Source: Verrucomicrobiales bacterium
GTDB lineage: Bacteria; Verrucomicrobiota; Verrucomicrobiia; Limisphaerales; UBA9464
Assembly: GCA_027488845.1 (NCBI GenBank)
Contig: JAIYBC010000048.1
Span: forward strand, 106,556 to 170,555
Direction: 5' to 3'
Length of the DNA stretch: 64,000 nucleotides
In this document: positions 28,303 to 36,645 of the stretch, in pieces
Layout: each line of letters opens with the position of its first letter
Numbering within the stretch: the first letter of the stretch is position 1
Program-made: the position numbers and the translations under genes
Notes under the pieces: generated by a model
Databases searched by the model: none
Seen by the model: only the letters and a program-made list of their open reading frames with translations
What the model was told of the DNA's origin: nothing

Positions 28303-28338
28303 AAGAAAAAGGGCAGCTCGGGCGTGCCGGGCTGCCCT
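28303..28338 (-). terminator. Terminator between acpP and fabF
   Basis: On the minus strand AGGGCAGC / GCTGCCCT (28338-28331 with 28317-28310), with further pairing inside (CCGG / TCGG), followed by a T-rich run (complement of GAAAGAAAAA at 28301-28310). It lies about 20 bases after the acpP stop. Confidence 0.8.
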
Positions 28339-28355
28339 CATTGAAGTGGTTGGGA

Positions 28356-28601
28356 CTACTTGGCCTGGGCGTCTTCGACGTACTTGATGACGTCGCCGAC
28401 GCTCTGGAGCTTCTCGGCTTCCTCGTCCGGGATCTCCAGGCCGAATTCCTCCTCCAAGGCCATCACCAGCTCAACGGTGTCGAGCGAGTCGGCGCCGAGA
28501 TCCTCGATGAACTTGGCCTCCGCGGTGACCTGGTCCGCGTTGACGCCCAGTTGCTCGACGATGATGTCCTTGATCCGCTGCTCGATGGTTTTCTCAGCCA
28601 T
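28356..28601 (-). CDS. acpP: Acyl carrier protein
   Basis: The protein has 81 residues. The phosphopantetheine attachment serine is Ser39 in [13 protein letters not shown], and the protein is acidic and four-helical as expected. It carries growing acyl chains for FabF, FabG and the other type II fatty-acid enzymes. It has its own strong promoter and a terminator straight after the gene, so it is probably transcribed at a high level as a short mRNA, as is common for this abundant protein. It lies in the usual fabG-acpP-fabF order. Confidence 0.97.
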   Translation of the reverse strand: MAEKTIEQRIKDIIVEQLGVNADQVTAEAKFIEDLGADSLDTVELVMALEEEFGLEIPDEEAEKLQSVGDVIKYVEDAQAK

Positions 28602-28625
28602 GGTAGGTGTCTCGTTTCGGCGGCC

Positions 28626-28654
28626 TGTCTAGGCGCGGGGGTTCCAAGCGTCAA
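28626..28654 (-). promoter_or_regulatory. acpP promoter
   Basis: On the minus strand TTGACG (28654-28649), a spacer of exactly 17 bases and TAGACA (28631-28626), 25 bases before the acpP ATG. The -35 box overlaps the stop codon of the upstream hypothetical gene. This is one of the best sigma70 matches in the window. Confidence 0.6.
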
Positions 28655-29142
28655 GCGCCTGTTCCGGAATTTTTCCTGCGTACCTCAGGATGGGTGTTGA
28701 CCTCCCGCGGATCCTCATGCCCGAGGGACGCCAGACGTTGCAGTTGAAGGCTCCCGAAGGGCATCCGCTCGGTCACCACGGGCCGCGGCGGACGCAATTC
28801 CCGGAACGTCCGCAACAGGTGCGCGACATCCATCGGATCGACGTCCGAGACCAGCATCATGCGGAACTCCCCCTCGGGGCGGTCGACCAGGTCCGAGGCG
28901 TCCAAACCCGCGATCCGCAGCCGCGGCTCCACCAGATGCCAGCGGTTCTTCGGATCCACCAGGAAGAGCAGCGGCCGCTTGTCCGCCGCCAGGGCGCCCA
29001 CCGTCCTGCGGTCCCTCGCGTCGAGCCGCTCCAACCACGGCAAAGGGCCGACGTCTCCGACGGTTTCCGCGACGCCGACCTTCGGCTCCGGCGTCCTCGA
29101 CGGCACACCGGACCAATCGAGCGGCAACTCAAGGGAATCCAT
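28651..29142 (-). CDS. Hypothetical protein between fabG and acpP
   Basis: The protein has 163 residues and appears cytoplasmic. Readable pieces are LPLDWSGVPSRTPEPKVGV, WLERLDARDRRTVGALAADK, RPLLFLVDPKNRWHLVEPRL and VSDVDPMDVAHLLRTFREL. The alternating charged helices and hydrophobic strands suggest a small folded domain. I recognise no family. It starts 29 bases after the fabG stop, and acpP follows after 49 bases, so it is embedded in the fatty-acid synthesis cluster. A role linked to acyl carrier protein or fatty-acid synthesis is possible only from position. The start ATG at 29142 is the first in this frame with protein-like composition. Confidence 0.6.
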   Translation of the reverse strand: MDSLELPLDWSGVPSRTPEPKVGVAETVGDVGPLPWLERLDARDRRTVGALAADKRPLLFLVDPKNRWHLVEPRLRIAGLDASDLVDRPEGEFRMMLVSDVDPMDVAHLLRTFRELRPPRPVVTERMPFGSLQLQRLASLGHEDPREVNTHPEVRRKNSGTGA

Positions 29143-29171
29143 GGGACGGCGAACTCGGCAATGGGCCCGAC

Positions 29172-29915
29172 TCACATCACCATTCCGCCGTCCACGGTCA
29201 GGACCTGGCCGGTGACATAGCGTCCACCGGGTCCCGCCAGGTAGGCCGCGGCCTCGGCGATGTCCTCGGCGCGTCCCAGCGTCCCCAACGGGACCTGCTT
29301 GGTGATGGCCTCCTTCTGGACCTCGTTGAGCACGGCGGTCATGTCGGTCTCGATGAAGCCGGGGGCGATCGCGTTGCAGGTGACGCCGCGGGAACCGAGT
29401 TCCTTGGCCACCGACTTGGTGAAGCCGATGAGGCCGGCCTTGCTGGCCGCGTAGTTGGACTGACCGGCGTTGCCGATGAGGCCGATGACGCTGGCGACGT
29501 TGATGATCCTTCCGGAGCGCTGCTTGAGGAAGGCGCGGGTGAAGGCCTTGGTGAAGAGGAAGGCGCCGCGGAGGTTGGTGTTCAGCACGGCGTCCCAGTC
29601 GGCGTCGCTCATTCGCATCAGCAACCCGTCGCGGGTGACCCCGGCGTTGTTGACCAGGATGTCCACCCTGCCCGGCTCCGCGAGGATCTGTTCGGCGGCC
29701 GACTGCACCGCGGCGGCGTCGGAGACGTCCACGGCCAGGGCCCAGGCCCGACGGCCCAGGGCACGGACCTCGTCGGCCACCCGGTTGGAGTTCTCGACGG
29801 TCCGGGAAACGCAGACCACGTCCGCACCGGCCTGGGCGAAACGGAGGGCGATGGCGCGGCCGATTCCACGGCCGGCACCGGTGACGACGGCAACCTGATT
29901 GGCAAGCGATGACAT
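29172..29915 (-). CDS. fabG: 3-oxoacyl-ACP reductase
   Basis: The protein has 247 residues. It reduces 3-oxoacyl-ACP with NADPH in fatty-acid elongation. The SDR motifs are all present: TGAGRGIGRAIALRFA, NNAGVTRD, catalytic serine in NVASVIGLIGNAGQ, SNYAASKAG with the Tyr-x3-Lys pair, and PGFIETDMT, which is typical of FabG. The location immediately upstream of acpP supports FabG over other SDRs. There is no clear Shine-Dalgarno sequence. It is divergent from mobA across 110 bases. Confidence 0.95.
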   Translation of the reverse strand: MSSLANQVAVVTGAGRGIGRAIALRFAQAGADVVCVSRTVENSNRVADEVRALGRRAWALAVDVSDAAAVQSAAEQILAEPGRVDILVNNAGVTRDGLLMRMSDADWDAVLNTNLRGAFLFTKAFTRAFLKQRSGRIINVASVIGLIGNAGQSNYAASKAGLIGFTKSVAKELGSRGVTCNAIAPGFIETDMTAVLNEVQKEAITKQVPLGTLGRAEDIAEAAAYLAGPGGRYVTGQVLTVDGGMVM

Positions 29916-30025
29916 GCCCGGGAGGAAACCCCGGCCGGCCGGACCACCGCAAGCCTTGTGCGGTCCGCCCTCGGACGTGGCAACCACGGCTTGTCGTCCT
30001 TCCGTCCCGACGGAAGCCTTCTCCC

Positions 30026-30640
30026 ATGTCCACCGGCCAAGTCCGCACCCCAGCCGCACCCGCAAGATCCGCGGGCCTGGTCCTGGCCGGCGGCGCCTCC
30101 CGGCGCATGGGTTCGGACAAGGCCCTGCTCCGGATCGGATCTGAGCGCCTCGTGGACCGGCAGGTCCGGATCCTCAGGGAGGCCGTCGGTGATACGGTGT
30201 TCGTCGGACTTCCATTCGGCGATGCCGTCGCCTGGCCCCCGCCCTCGGGAGCCATCGTGGTGCGTGACTCCCAGCCCGACTGCGGTCCCCTCGCCGGAAT
30301 CGTCGCCGGAATCGAGGCCGCCGATGCCGGGCTCCTGGCGGTCGTCGCGGTCGACCTTCCACGCATCGATTCCGACTGGATCCGGTCACTGCTCAACCGC
30401 TGTCGCCCCGGCGTCGGAGCCGTTCCGGTGGTCGAAGGTCGATTGGAACCCCTGGCCGCGGCCTACCCCCGGGGCGCCCTTTCGTCGGCCCGGGTACGGC
30501 TCCAATCGGGTCGGCTCTCCGTGCAGGAATGGGCCCGCGAAGGTCTCGAAGCGGGTTGGCTCGAACCATGGATCCTCACGGCCGGAGAAGCCGAGATCCT
30601 GCTCAACTGGAACAGACCGCAGGACTGGTCGCCTGCCTAG
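30026..30640 (+). CDS. mobA: Molybdenum cofactor guanylyltransferase
   Basis: The protein has 204 residues. It attaches GMP to molybdopterin, forming the guanine dinucleotide cofactor used by formate dehydrogenases and DMSO-reductase-family enzymes. The nucleotidyltransferase signature LVLAGGASRRMGSDKALL, the PDCGPLAGIVAGIEA segment and the metal-binding VAVDLPRI fit MobA. Presence of fdhD in the same window fits a molybdenum enzyme elsewhere in the genome. The gene is alone, convergent with the next gene. Confidence 0.9.
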   Translation: MSTGQVRTPAAPARSAGLVLAGGASRRMGSDKALLRIGSERLVDRQVRILREAVGDTVFVGLPFGDAVAWPPPSGAIVVRDSQPDCGPLAGIVAGIEAADAGLLAVVAVDLPRIDSDWIRSLLNRCRPGVGAVPVVEGRLEPLAAAYPRGALSSARVRLQSGRLSVQEWAREGLEAGWLEPWILTAGEAEILLNWNRPQDWSPA

Positions 30641-30667
30641 GATGGCCCGGCAATGGGCGAAGGCCGT

Positions 30668-31594
30668 TCAAGGGGACTTCGCAGGCTCCCAGTTGCCACG
30701 GTAAAGAGTGCCCCAGCGGTCCCCCTGTCGCAGCAGCACGTCGTTTGCGGTCAGTCGCAGCCGCAGGCCGCGTCCCTCGTCCAAGAGGTCGATGTGCTCC
30801 GGGGTCCGGGCCTCCTCGCGGAAGGTCCAGATCCGCCTTCCATCCTGGAACTCGCCCCACGAACCGTCGTTCAAACGCTCGAAGCTCCCGTTCCGATGGC
30901 GCATCACCTGGGTGTTGGTCGGCAGCGGTCCGGACTTCTGGAACGCCGCCAGGTAGTCCTTCCAGAGAACCTCGAGGTCCCGACCGGTCCGATCGCGGAA
31001 CACCGACTCACGATACTCGCCTCGACGCAGCGCCGCGTTCAGTTGGCGAACCACCCCGGGCGCCGGACCCGACTCCAGCCAGAACAGGAAGCCCGCCGCC
31101 ACCTTGTACGAGTCCCGGTAGCCGCGGTCCTTCGCGGGACGCGGAAACTCCGACAGGGGCATCGACTCGTACACCGCGCAACGGAGGTAGTCCGCGATCC
31201 CTTCGGTCAACCAGGCCTCCGAGCCGCCCGGATACGCCTGTACCACATGGACCAGCTCGTGGATCACCACCCCTCGGCTGTCCTCCGGCAGCGCCGCCAC
31301 CCGCTTGGCGGACATCTCGATGCGGTTGCCCGAGGCCGCCGCCACGCCGTCGTAGGTGGGTGTGACCCGGATCTCGACGTCCGGCAGGACCACCTCGGTG
31401 CCCGAGGCGAGGAGGTTGCCCAGTCGCGGGTACCATTCGTTGGCCAGGACCTCCGCCGCGGCCGCCCAGGACGCCGTCTCCGGAGCCGCACCGGTCTCGA
31501 ACCGCACCCGGGCTGGAGCCGCCGACGAAGCCGGGACGAGAGCCAGGCAGACCACGCCGAAGACAACGGTGAAGGAGCGACGGAGGCGATTCAT
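30668..31594 (-). CDS. Secreted metalloprotease, basic secretory protein (BSP) family
   Basis: The protein has 308 residues with a signal peptide (RSFTVVFGVVCLALVPASSAA). The zinc motif is HELVHVVQAY (His112, Glu113, His116), with a further conserved WLTEGIADYLR downstream. This combination, with DSYKVAAGFLFWLE, matches the plant-type basic secretory protein peptidases (gluzincin-like), which also occur in bacteria of this phylum. After about residue 215 a separate domain follows, with beta-strand repeats (HRNGSFERLNDGSWGEFQDG, then LRLRLTANDVLLRQGD). That part may bind carbohydrate or cell wall. It is a single gene. Confidence 0.8.
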   Translation of the reverse strand: MNRLRRSFTVVFGVVCLALVPASSAAPARVRFETGAAPETASWAAAAEVLANEWYPRLGNLLASGTEVVLPDVEIRVTPTYDGVAAASGNRIEMSAKRVAALPEDSRGVVIHELVHVVQAYPGGSEAWLTEGIADYLRCAVYESMPLSEFPRPAKDRGYRDSYKVAAGFLFWLESGPAPGVVRQLNAALRRGEYRESVFRDRTGRDLEVLWKDYLAAFQKSGPLPTNTQVMRHRNGSFERLNDGSWGEFQDGRRIWTFREEARTPEHIDLLDEGRGLRLRLTANDVLLRQGDRWGTLYRGNWEPAKSP

Positions 31595-31784
31595 CCGCCC
31601 ACTCTCGGAAGCCCGGGCGTCGGGTCAATGCTCCGTCCCGCTTTTGGGAAGACCCGATCCCGATTCCGTCCTCAGCCCCGTGCAAACCCTGGGCGTTCCC
31701 GGAGGCAAACGGTGAAATCCGGCCCGAATGGCCTCCTTTCCTCGTTGGCACAATCCGTGCAACTGAAGCCGCGCCCGAACGACG

Positions 31785-34217
31785 ATGATGAACGACCTCC
31801 GCTTCGCCTTCCGCCAGTTGTTGAAGTCGCCGACCTTCACCACCGTGGCGGTGCTTTCCCTGGCCCTCGGCATCGCCGCCAACATCATCGTGCTCGGATG
31901 GATCCGCGGCGTCCTCCTCGAGGCGGTCCCCGGCATCCGCGAACCCGGTCGCATCGCCGTGCTCGCCACCCGCAACCGCTGGGGCGTCAACGAGACCATG
32001 TCCCATCCCAACATGCGGGATGTCGCCGCGGAATCCTCGGCGTTCGAGGACGCGGCCGGCTCCGAGATGGGCTCGGTGCACGTGCGGTTGGGCGACAAGA
32101 CCTCGTGGGCCTGGTGCGAACTGGTCACCGACAACGCCCTCTCGATGCTCGGCGTCGAGACCGTGGCCGGCCGCACCGACTTCCCCAAGGGCAGCGACCT
32201 CAAGCCCGGATCTACGCCGCTCGTCGTGGTGGGCGAGCGGTTCTGGCAGCGGTTCCTCAACGCCGATCCCGCCGCGGTCGGCAAGACGCTGCGCATCAAC
32301 CAGCACACCTACACCGTGCACGGGATCGCCCGGGCCGACTTCCACGGGCTGATGCCGGGACTGGCCTTCGACCTGTGGGTCCCCCACTCCATGCACGATC
32401 AGATCGGGTTCGGCGCGCCGGCGGACAAGCGGGGCTGGAACAACCTCCACACCCTCGTCCGGCTCAAGCCCGGCGTCTCCGTGGCCCAGGCCGCCGCGGC
32501 GGCGGAACTGGTCGGGGAACGCGTCAAGGCCGCCCACCCCGACACCGTCGGCAAGGATTCCGAATTCACCGTCCTGCCGATCTGGGAATGTCCCTTCGGG
32601 GCGCCCGCGGTGTTCCTGCCGCTGCTCCGCGCGCTGGCGGCCGCGTCGCTGCTCGTCTTCGGATTGGTCGTGGCCAACCTCGCCAACCTCCTCCTCGCCC
32701 GCGCCACCGTCCGGCACCGCGAGATCGCCGTCCGTCTCGCCCTCGGCGCACGCCGCTCCCGCATCGTCCGCCAGCTGCTCACCGAAAGCCTGGTCCTGTC
32801 CGTGTTGGGCGGCGGGCTCGGATTCCTCGTCGCCAGCTGGGGTGTCCACGCCCTCGGCAACTTCATCCCCAAGACCCACCTCCCGATCGCCGTCGGGCTC
32901 CGGATCGACCCGCTTCTCGCCGGGGCCACCTTCCTGCTGGCCGTGGCCGCCGCCCTGCTCTTCGGCCTCATCCCGGCTCTCCAGGCTTCCAAGGCGCCGC
33001 TGACCTCCGCCATGAACGAAGGCGCACGCGGCACCGAGGCCGCCGGCGGACGCCAATGGCTCCGGCGCTTCCTCGCGGTGACCCAGGTCGCCCTCGCCCT
33101 GGTCCTGCTCATCGCCTCCGCCCTCTGCGTCCGCAGCTTCGCCGCCGCCAAACGGGTCCCGCTTGGCATCGATCCCAACAACGTCTGGGTCGCCGCGTTC
33201 CATCTCGATTCCCACGGACTGGACGGCGCGGCCGCCACCCGCTTCGCCCGATCGGTGCGCGAGGAACTCCAGGGACATCCCGCCGTGGCGAGCGTCGGGT
33301 TCGCGGAGACCCTTCCCCTCGGATTCGAGGACGGTGCCAGCGGCTCGATCGAGGTTCCGGGAAACCCGGCACCCAAGGGGGAAGGCCGCTCGGCGTTCCT
33401 CAATCGCGTCAGCCCCGGCTACTTCGCCACGTTGCGGATTCCCATCCTCGAAGGACGCGACTTCGATGACCGCGACGACTCCAACGCGCCGCAACGGATC
33501 ATCCTCAACCGGACCGCCGCCGAACTGCTCTTCCCCGGCCGGAGCCCTCTCGGTCTCCGGTGCGCGATCTGGGGACGCACCTGCGAAGTCGTCGGCGTCG
33601 CCGAGGCCGGCAAGTACCGTTCGCTGGGCGAATCCCCGCGCCTCCAGGTCTGGGTGCCCCAGGCCCAATGGAACGAGACCGACCTCGTCGCCCTGATCCG
33701 GATGCGTGGCAACGCGGAGCTCGGAGCGGGATTGCTGACCGCGACGCTGAAGAAGGTCGCCCCGGAGGTGAACCCGTATGCCATGCAGACCCTGGAGCAG
33801 TACATCTCCCCGGCCTTCCTCGTCCCTCGGACCGCCGCGGTGCTCCTCACGCTGCTCGGACTCGTCGCACTCACCCTCGCCCTGCTGGGGATCTACGGAC
33901 TGATGTCCTTCCTCGTCAACCGACGCACCCGGGAGATCGGGATCCGCATGGCGCTTGGCGCCGGTCGCGGCGAGGTCCTCGGCATGATCCTCCGCCATGG
34001 ACTGACCATCGCCGGGATCGGGCTGTTGGCCGGCATGCTGGGGGCGCTGGGCGTGACCCGACTCCTGCGCGGCTTCCTGCTCGGAGTCGAGCCTTGGGAT
34101 CCGTTCACCTTCCTGTCCGCGTCCCTGCTGCTGGCCGCGGCGGCGGCCGGAGCCACCTGGATTCCGGCCCGCCGGGCTGCCCGGGTCGATCCCATGGTCG
34201 CACTCCGCGCCGATTGA
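31785..34217 (+). CDS. Orphan FtsX/MacB-type ABC permease (ADOP family)
   Basis: The protein has 810 residues, made of two halves, each with a periplasmic MacB-like domain and an FtsX permease domain. It begins with LRFAFRQLLKSPTFTTVAVLSLALGI and a membrane helix. The first FtsX domain lies at about 280-420 (NLLLARATVRHREIAVRLAL), a second MacB-like part at about 430-650, and the second FtsX domain at about 690-800 (SFLVNRRTREIGIRMALGAG). This architecture is the duplicated orphan permease known from Acidobacteria and Verrucomicrobia; no ATPase is adjacent. The N-terminal prefix domain often present is absent, although a gene with such a domain and a PadR regulator lies at the window end. Substrate unknown. 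Confidence 0.88.
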   Translation: MMNDLRFAFRQLLKSPTFTTVAVLSLALGIAANIIVLGWIRGVLLEAVPGIREPGRIAVLATRNRWGVNETMSHPNMRDVAAESSAFEDAAGSEMGSVHVRLGDKTSWAWCELVTDNALSMLGVETVAGRTDFPKGSDLKPGSTPLVVVGERFWQRFLNADPAAVGKTLRINQHTYTVHGIARADFHGLMPGLAFDLWVPHSMHDQIGFGAPADKRGWNNLHTLVRLKPGVSVAQAAAAAELVGERVKAAHPDTVGKDSEFTVLPIWECPFGAPAVFLPLLRALAAASLLVFGLVVANLANLLLARATVRHREIAVRLALGARRSRIVRQLLTESLVLSVLGGGLGFLVASWGVHALGNFIPKTHLPIAVGLRIDPLLAGATFLLAVAAALLFGLIPALQASKAPLTSAMNEGARGTEAAGGRQWLRRFLAVTQVALALVLLIASALCVRSFAAAKRVPLGIDPNNVWVAAFHLDSHGLDGAAATRFARSVREELQGHPAVASVGFAETLPLGFEDGASGSIEVPGNPAPKGEGRSAFLNRVSPGYFATLRIPILEGRDFDDRDDSNAPQRIILNRTAAELLFPGRSPLGLRCAIWGRTCEVVGVAEAGKYRSLGESPRLQVWVPQAQWNETDLVALIRMRGNAELGAGLLTATLKKVAPEVNPYAMQTLEQYISPAFLVPRTAAVLLTLLGLVALTLALLGIYGLMSFLVNRRTREIGIRMALGAGRGEVLGMILRHGLTIAGIGLLAGMLGALGVTRLLRGFLLGVEPWDPFTFLSASLLLAAAAAGATWIPARRAARVDPMVALRAD

Positions 34218-34416
34218 CCCGCCTCACCGAGGTCTCCGGCGGAGCTCCAAGACCATCAGACGGGAGCCGCCCGCAGCCGGGAATCCTTGGCCGTCCGTGC
34301 CAATCCGTGTCCCTACCCGCTTTCGGCCTACGTGCGTGAGGCAACCCCACCGGAAATCGCTCGCGACCCCACCCGTCCCGACCCATCGTCACTCCGCACG
34401 CGATTCCCCCATTCCC

Positions 34417-34926
34417 ATGGCCTTGCTCTTCGCGGTCCATTCCACCGTCACCTGGGCGTTGGTCGGTCTGATCTGGACGATCCAGGTGGTCCACTACCCC
34501 TCGTTGGGTGAGGTGGGACCCGAACGTTTCCACGGATTCCACGAACGCCACATGTCCCGCATCGGACCCCTGGTGGTGCCACTGATGCTCGCGGAGGCCG
34601 GCAGCGCGGTTTGGCTGCTGCTCCTTGGCGAACGTTCGGGGCTCTTCTGGCTCAGTCTCGCCGGATTGGCCCTGGTCTGGGGATCGACGTGGTTCTTCCA
34701 GGTGCCGCTGCACCTGAGGCTGTCGCAGGGTCACGACCCGGACGCCATCCGGAAGCTGGTCGCCACCAATCTCTGGCGGACCGCGGGATGGACCCTCCGC
34801 GGACTCTGCCTCTCGGCGATCCTCTTCTCGCGGACCAGCCCGGCTCCGACGTCTCCGGCACCCCGGACCGGTGCGCCATCGGAGTCCCATGGCGCCAACG
34901 GCGGGAGCGGACGCACCGGAGGTTGA
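34417..34926 (+). CDS. Small four-helix membrane protein
   Basis: The protein has 169 residues with four membrane segments: about 1-22, 50-68, 75-95 and 120-138. A conserved-looking cytoplasmic or periplasmic stretch IQVVHYPSLGEVGPERFHGF and HERHMSRIGPLVVPLML precedes helix 2, with several histidines that could bind metal or heme. The C-terminus is a Pro/Ser/Gly tail. I recall similar short proteins in other Gram-negatives but no function. The first 40 codons of the longer frame are Pro/Arg-rich and are excluded; the start is the ATG at 34417. Confidence 0.6.
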   Translation: MALLFAVHSTVTWALVGLIWTIQVVHYPSLGEVGPERFHGFHERHMSRIGPLVVPLMLAEAGSAVWLLLLGERSGLFWLSLAGLALVWGSTWFFQVPLHLRLSQGHDPDAIRKLVATNLWRTAGWTLRGLCLSAILFSRTSPAPTSPAPRTGAPSESHGANGGSGRTGG

Positions 34927-35034
34927 ACCGGGATCGGGTACAGGCGTTCGCCCGGTGGGGTTGGCGATACCCTAGCCCGCGGAAATTCCGTGGCCGCGTC
35001 CGCCCCGGCCCTGCTATCCCCTCCCTCCCGGTCC

Positions 35035-36000
35035 ATGACCATCGAGACGCTTCATTTCGAGAACGCCCGTGCCGCGCTCCAACTGCTTGGGGGCGACGAA
35101 CGCAACCTCCATTCCCTCGAGAAGGAACTGGGCGTGAAGGCGGCCTCCCGCGACGGCTGGATCCGGCTCGAGGGCGAGGCGGAGGACGTCGAGCGCGGCA
35201 AGCGTCTCTTCGAACTGCTCGGCGCGGCGCAGAAGGACGGATCGCCGATCAAGTCCCGCGACTTCCACCATGCCCTGCACGTGGTGAAACACGACGGCGC
35301 GGCGGCGTTGGAGGCGCTGTTCCACCAGAAGATCAGCACCTCGACGAAGAAGGCGACCATCACGCCCAAGACCGTCGGGCAGCGCCGCTACGTGGAGGCG
35401 ATCCGGGACCACGACATCACCTTCGGCATCGGCCCCGCCGGCACCGGCAAGACCTACCTCGCGATGGCCATGGCGGTGAACGCCCTGAAGGACGCCAAGG
35501 TGGGTCGGATCATCCTCACCCGTCCCGCGGTCGAGGCCGGCGAGGCCCTCGGTTTCCTGCCGGGCGACCTCTACCAGAAGCTCGATCCGTACCTGCGTCC
35601 GCTGCACGACGCCCTGCACGACATGATGCCGGCGGAGGAGATCCAGAAGAACATGGAACGCGGCGTGATCGAGATCGCCCCGCTCGCCTACATGCGCGGA
35701 CGCACCCTCAACCAGTCGTTCATCGTGCTCGACGAGGCGCAGAACACGACCGCCGAGCAGATGCTGATGTTCCTCACCCGGCTCGGGTTCGGATCGAAGG
35801 CGGTCGTCACCGGGGATCCGACCCAGATCGACCTTCCCTCGAGCAAGCGGAGCGGACTGGTGGAGGCCGAACGCGCCCTCCAAGGGGTGGAAGGCATCTC
35901 CCTCGTTCGTTTCGAGAAGCGCGACGTCGTCCGGCATCCGCTGGTCCAACGCATCGTCCAGGCCTACGAGCGCCATCGCGGGACGAACCAGCAGTCCTGA
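35035..36000 (+). CDS. PhoH-family ATPase
   Basis: The protein has 321 residues. An N-terminal KH-like segment (about residues 10-95) is followed by a P-loop domain with Walker A GPAGTGKT (133-140), the Walker B-type motif IVLDEAQNTT, and the GDPTQIDLP sensor. This is the PhoH/YbeZ group (superfamily 1 helicase-like), a cytoplasmic NTPase linked to RNA metabolism and often encoded with the endoribonuclease YbeY; ybeY is not adjacent here. The start at ATG 35035 agrees with the typical MTIETLHFEN opening. A dispersed repeat begins 27 bases after the stop. Confidence 0.92.
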   Translation: MTIETLHFENARAALQLLGGDERNLHSLEKELGVKAASRDGWIRLEGEAEDVERGKRLFELLGAAQKDGSPIKSRDFHHALHVVKHDGAAALEALFHQKISTSTKKATITPKTVGQRRYVEAIRDHDITFGIGPAGTGKTYLAMAMAVNALKDAKVGRIILTRPAVEAGEALGFLPGDLYQKLDPYLRPLHDALHDMMPAEEIQKNMERGVIEIAPLAYMRGRTLNQSFIVLDEAQNTTAEQMLMFLTRLGFGSKAVVTGDPTQIDLPSSKRSGLVEAERALQGVEGISLVRFEKRDVVRHPLVQRIVQAYERHRGTNQQS

Positions 36001-36026
36001 ACTTTTCCAGGGGAGCGGGTGCCGGC

Positions 36027-36170
36027 CTCACGCGAAAACGCAAACGCGCCAAGGAAAAAGCGGGGCTGGAGCGGTCAAGGAAACCACCGCCGGAGTCCGC
36101 CCTGGCCACCTCAATGGCCCGCGCTTCCCTTCCCGTTCCCTTGCGGCTTTGCGGTGTTGGGCGTGTTCCC
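36027..36170 (+). repeat. Dispersed intergenic repeat, copy 4 (diverged)
   Basis: The left end reads CTCACGCGAAAACGCAAACG at 36027. The right end has a reverse-type core, CTTGCGGCTTTGCGGTGTTG near 36140-36160, so this copy may also be an element with inverted ends. It fills the gap between phoH and the convergent DUF2752 gene. Confidence 0.45.
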
Positions 36171-36202
36171 TCCTTCGGGGTTCCCGCCGAGCCCGCCACC
36201 CT

Positions 36203-36628
36203 TCAGCGGGGCCAGTTGCGTCCGATGGTGAATGCGATCGAAAGGCCGACGAGCACGGCGATGGCGTAGCGGTGTCCGAACGGATTGGGGAGGACCACGC
36301 CGCGCCACTGGCGCAGGCCGATGGTCAAGGCCACCCAGCCCGCCACCGGGACCAGGGAGACCGCCAACGGATTGAGCCGCCACGCGGTCGCCAGGTCGCC
36401 GTTGAGCAAGGCGTGCGTGGCCCGGAGTCCGCCGCAGCCGGGACACTGGATTCCCGTCAGCGCGTACATCCAGCAACGCGGATAGAAGAACTGCCCGCGC
36501 GGCTCGATCTCGCGCAGCAGCCAGAGCGTCCCGGCCAACAACGCGAGGGAAAGGAAGGCCCAAGGCAGCAGGTGACGACGGCCGCCGCCGCCGCCCGGGG
36601 AATCGACGATGACGGGCGGCGTCTCCAT
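36203..36628 (-). CDS. DUF2752 membrane protein
   Basis: The protein has 141 residues and three membrane segments. The diagnostic motif CPGCGGLRATHALLNGDL follows the first periplasmic loop (FFYPRCWMYALTGIQ), as in DUF2752 proteins of unknown function, where a Cys-x2-Cys pair is conserved. The longer frame adds 33 Arg/Pro-rich codons that are probably not translated; the ATG at 36628 (METPPVIVD) is used. It lies 17 bases after the GYF_2 gene and probably forms an operon with it. Confidence 0.82.
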   Translation of the reverse strand: METPPVIVDSPGGGGGRRHLLPWAFLSLALLAGTLWLLREIEPRGQFFYPRCWMYALTGIQCPGCGGLRATHALLNGDLATAWRLNPLAVSLVPVAGWVALTIGLRQWRGVVLPNPFGHRYAIAVLVGLSIAFTIGRNWPR

Positions 36629-36645
36629 GGGACGGCGTCGGGGGT

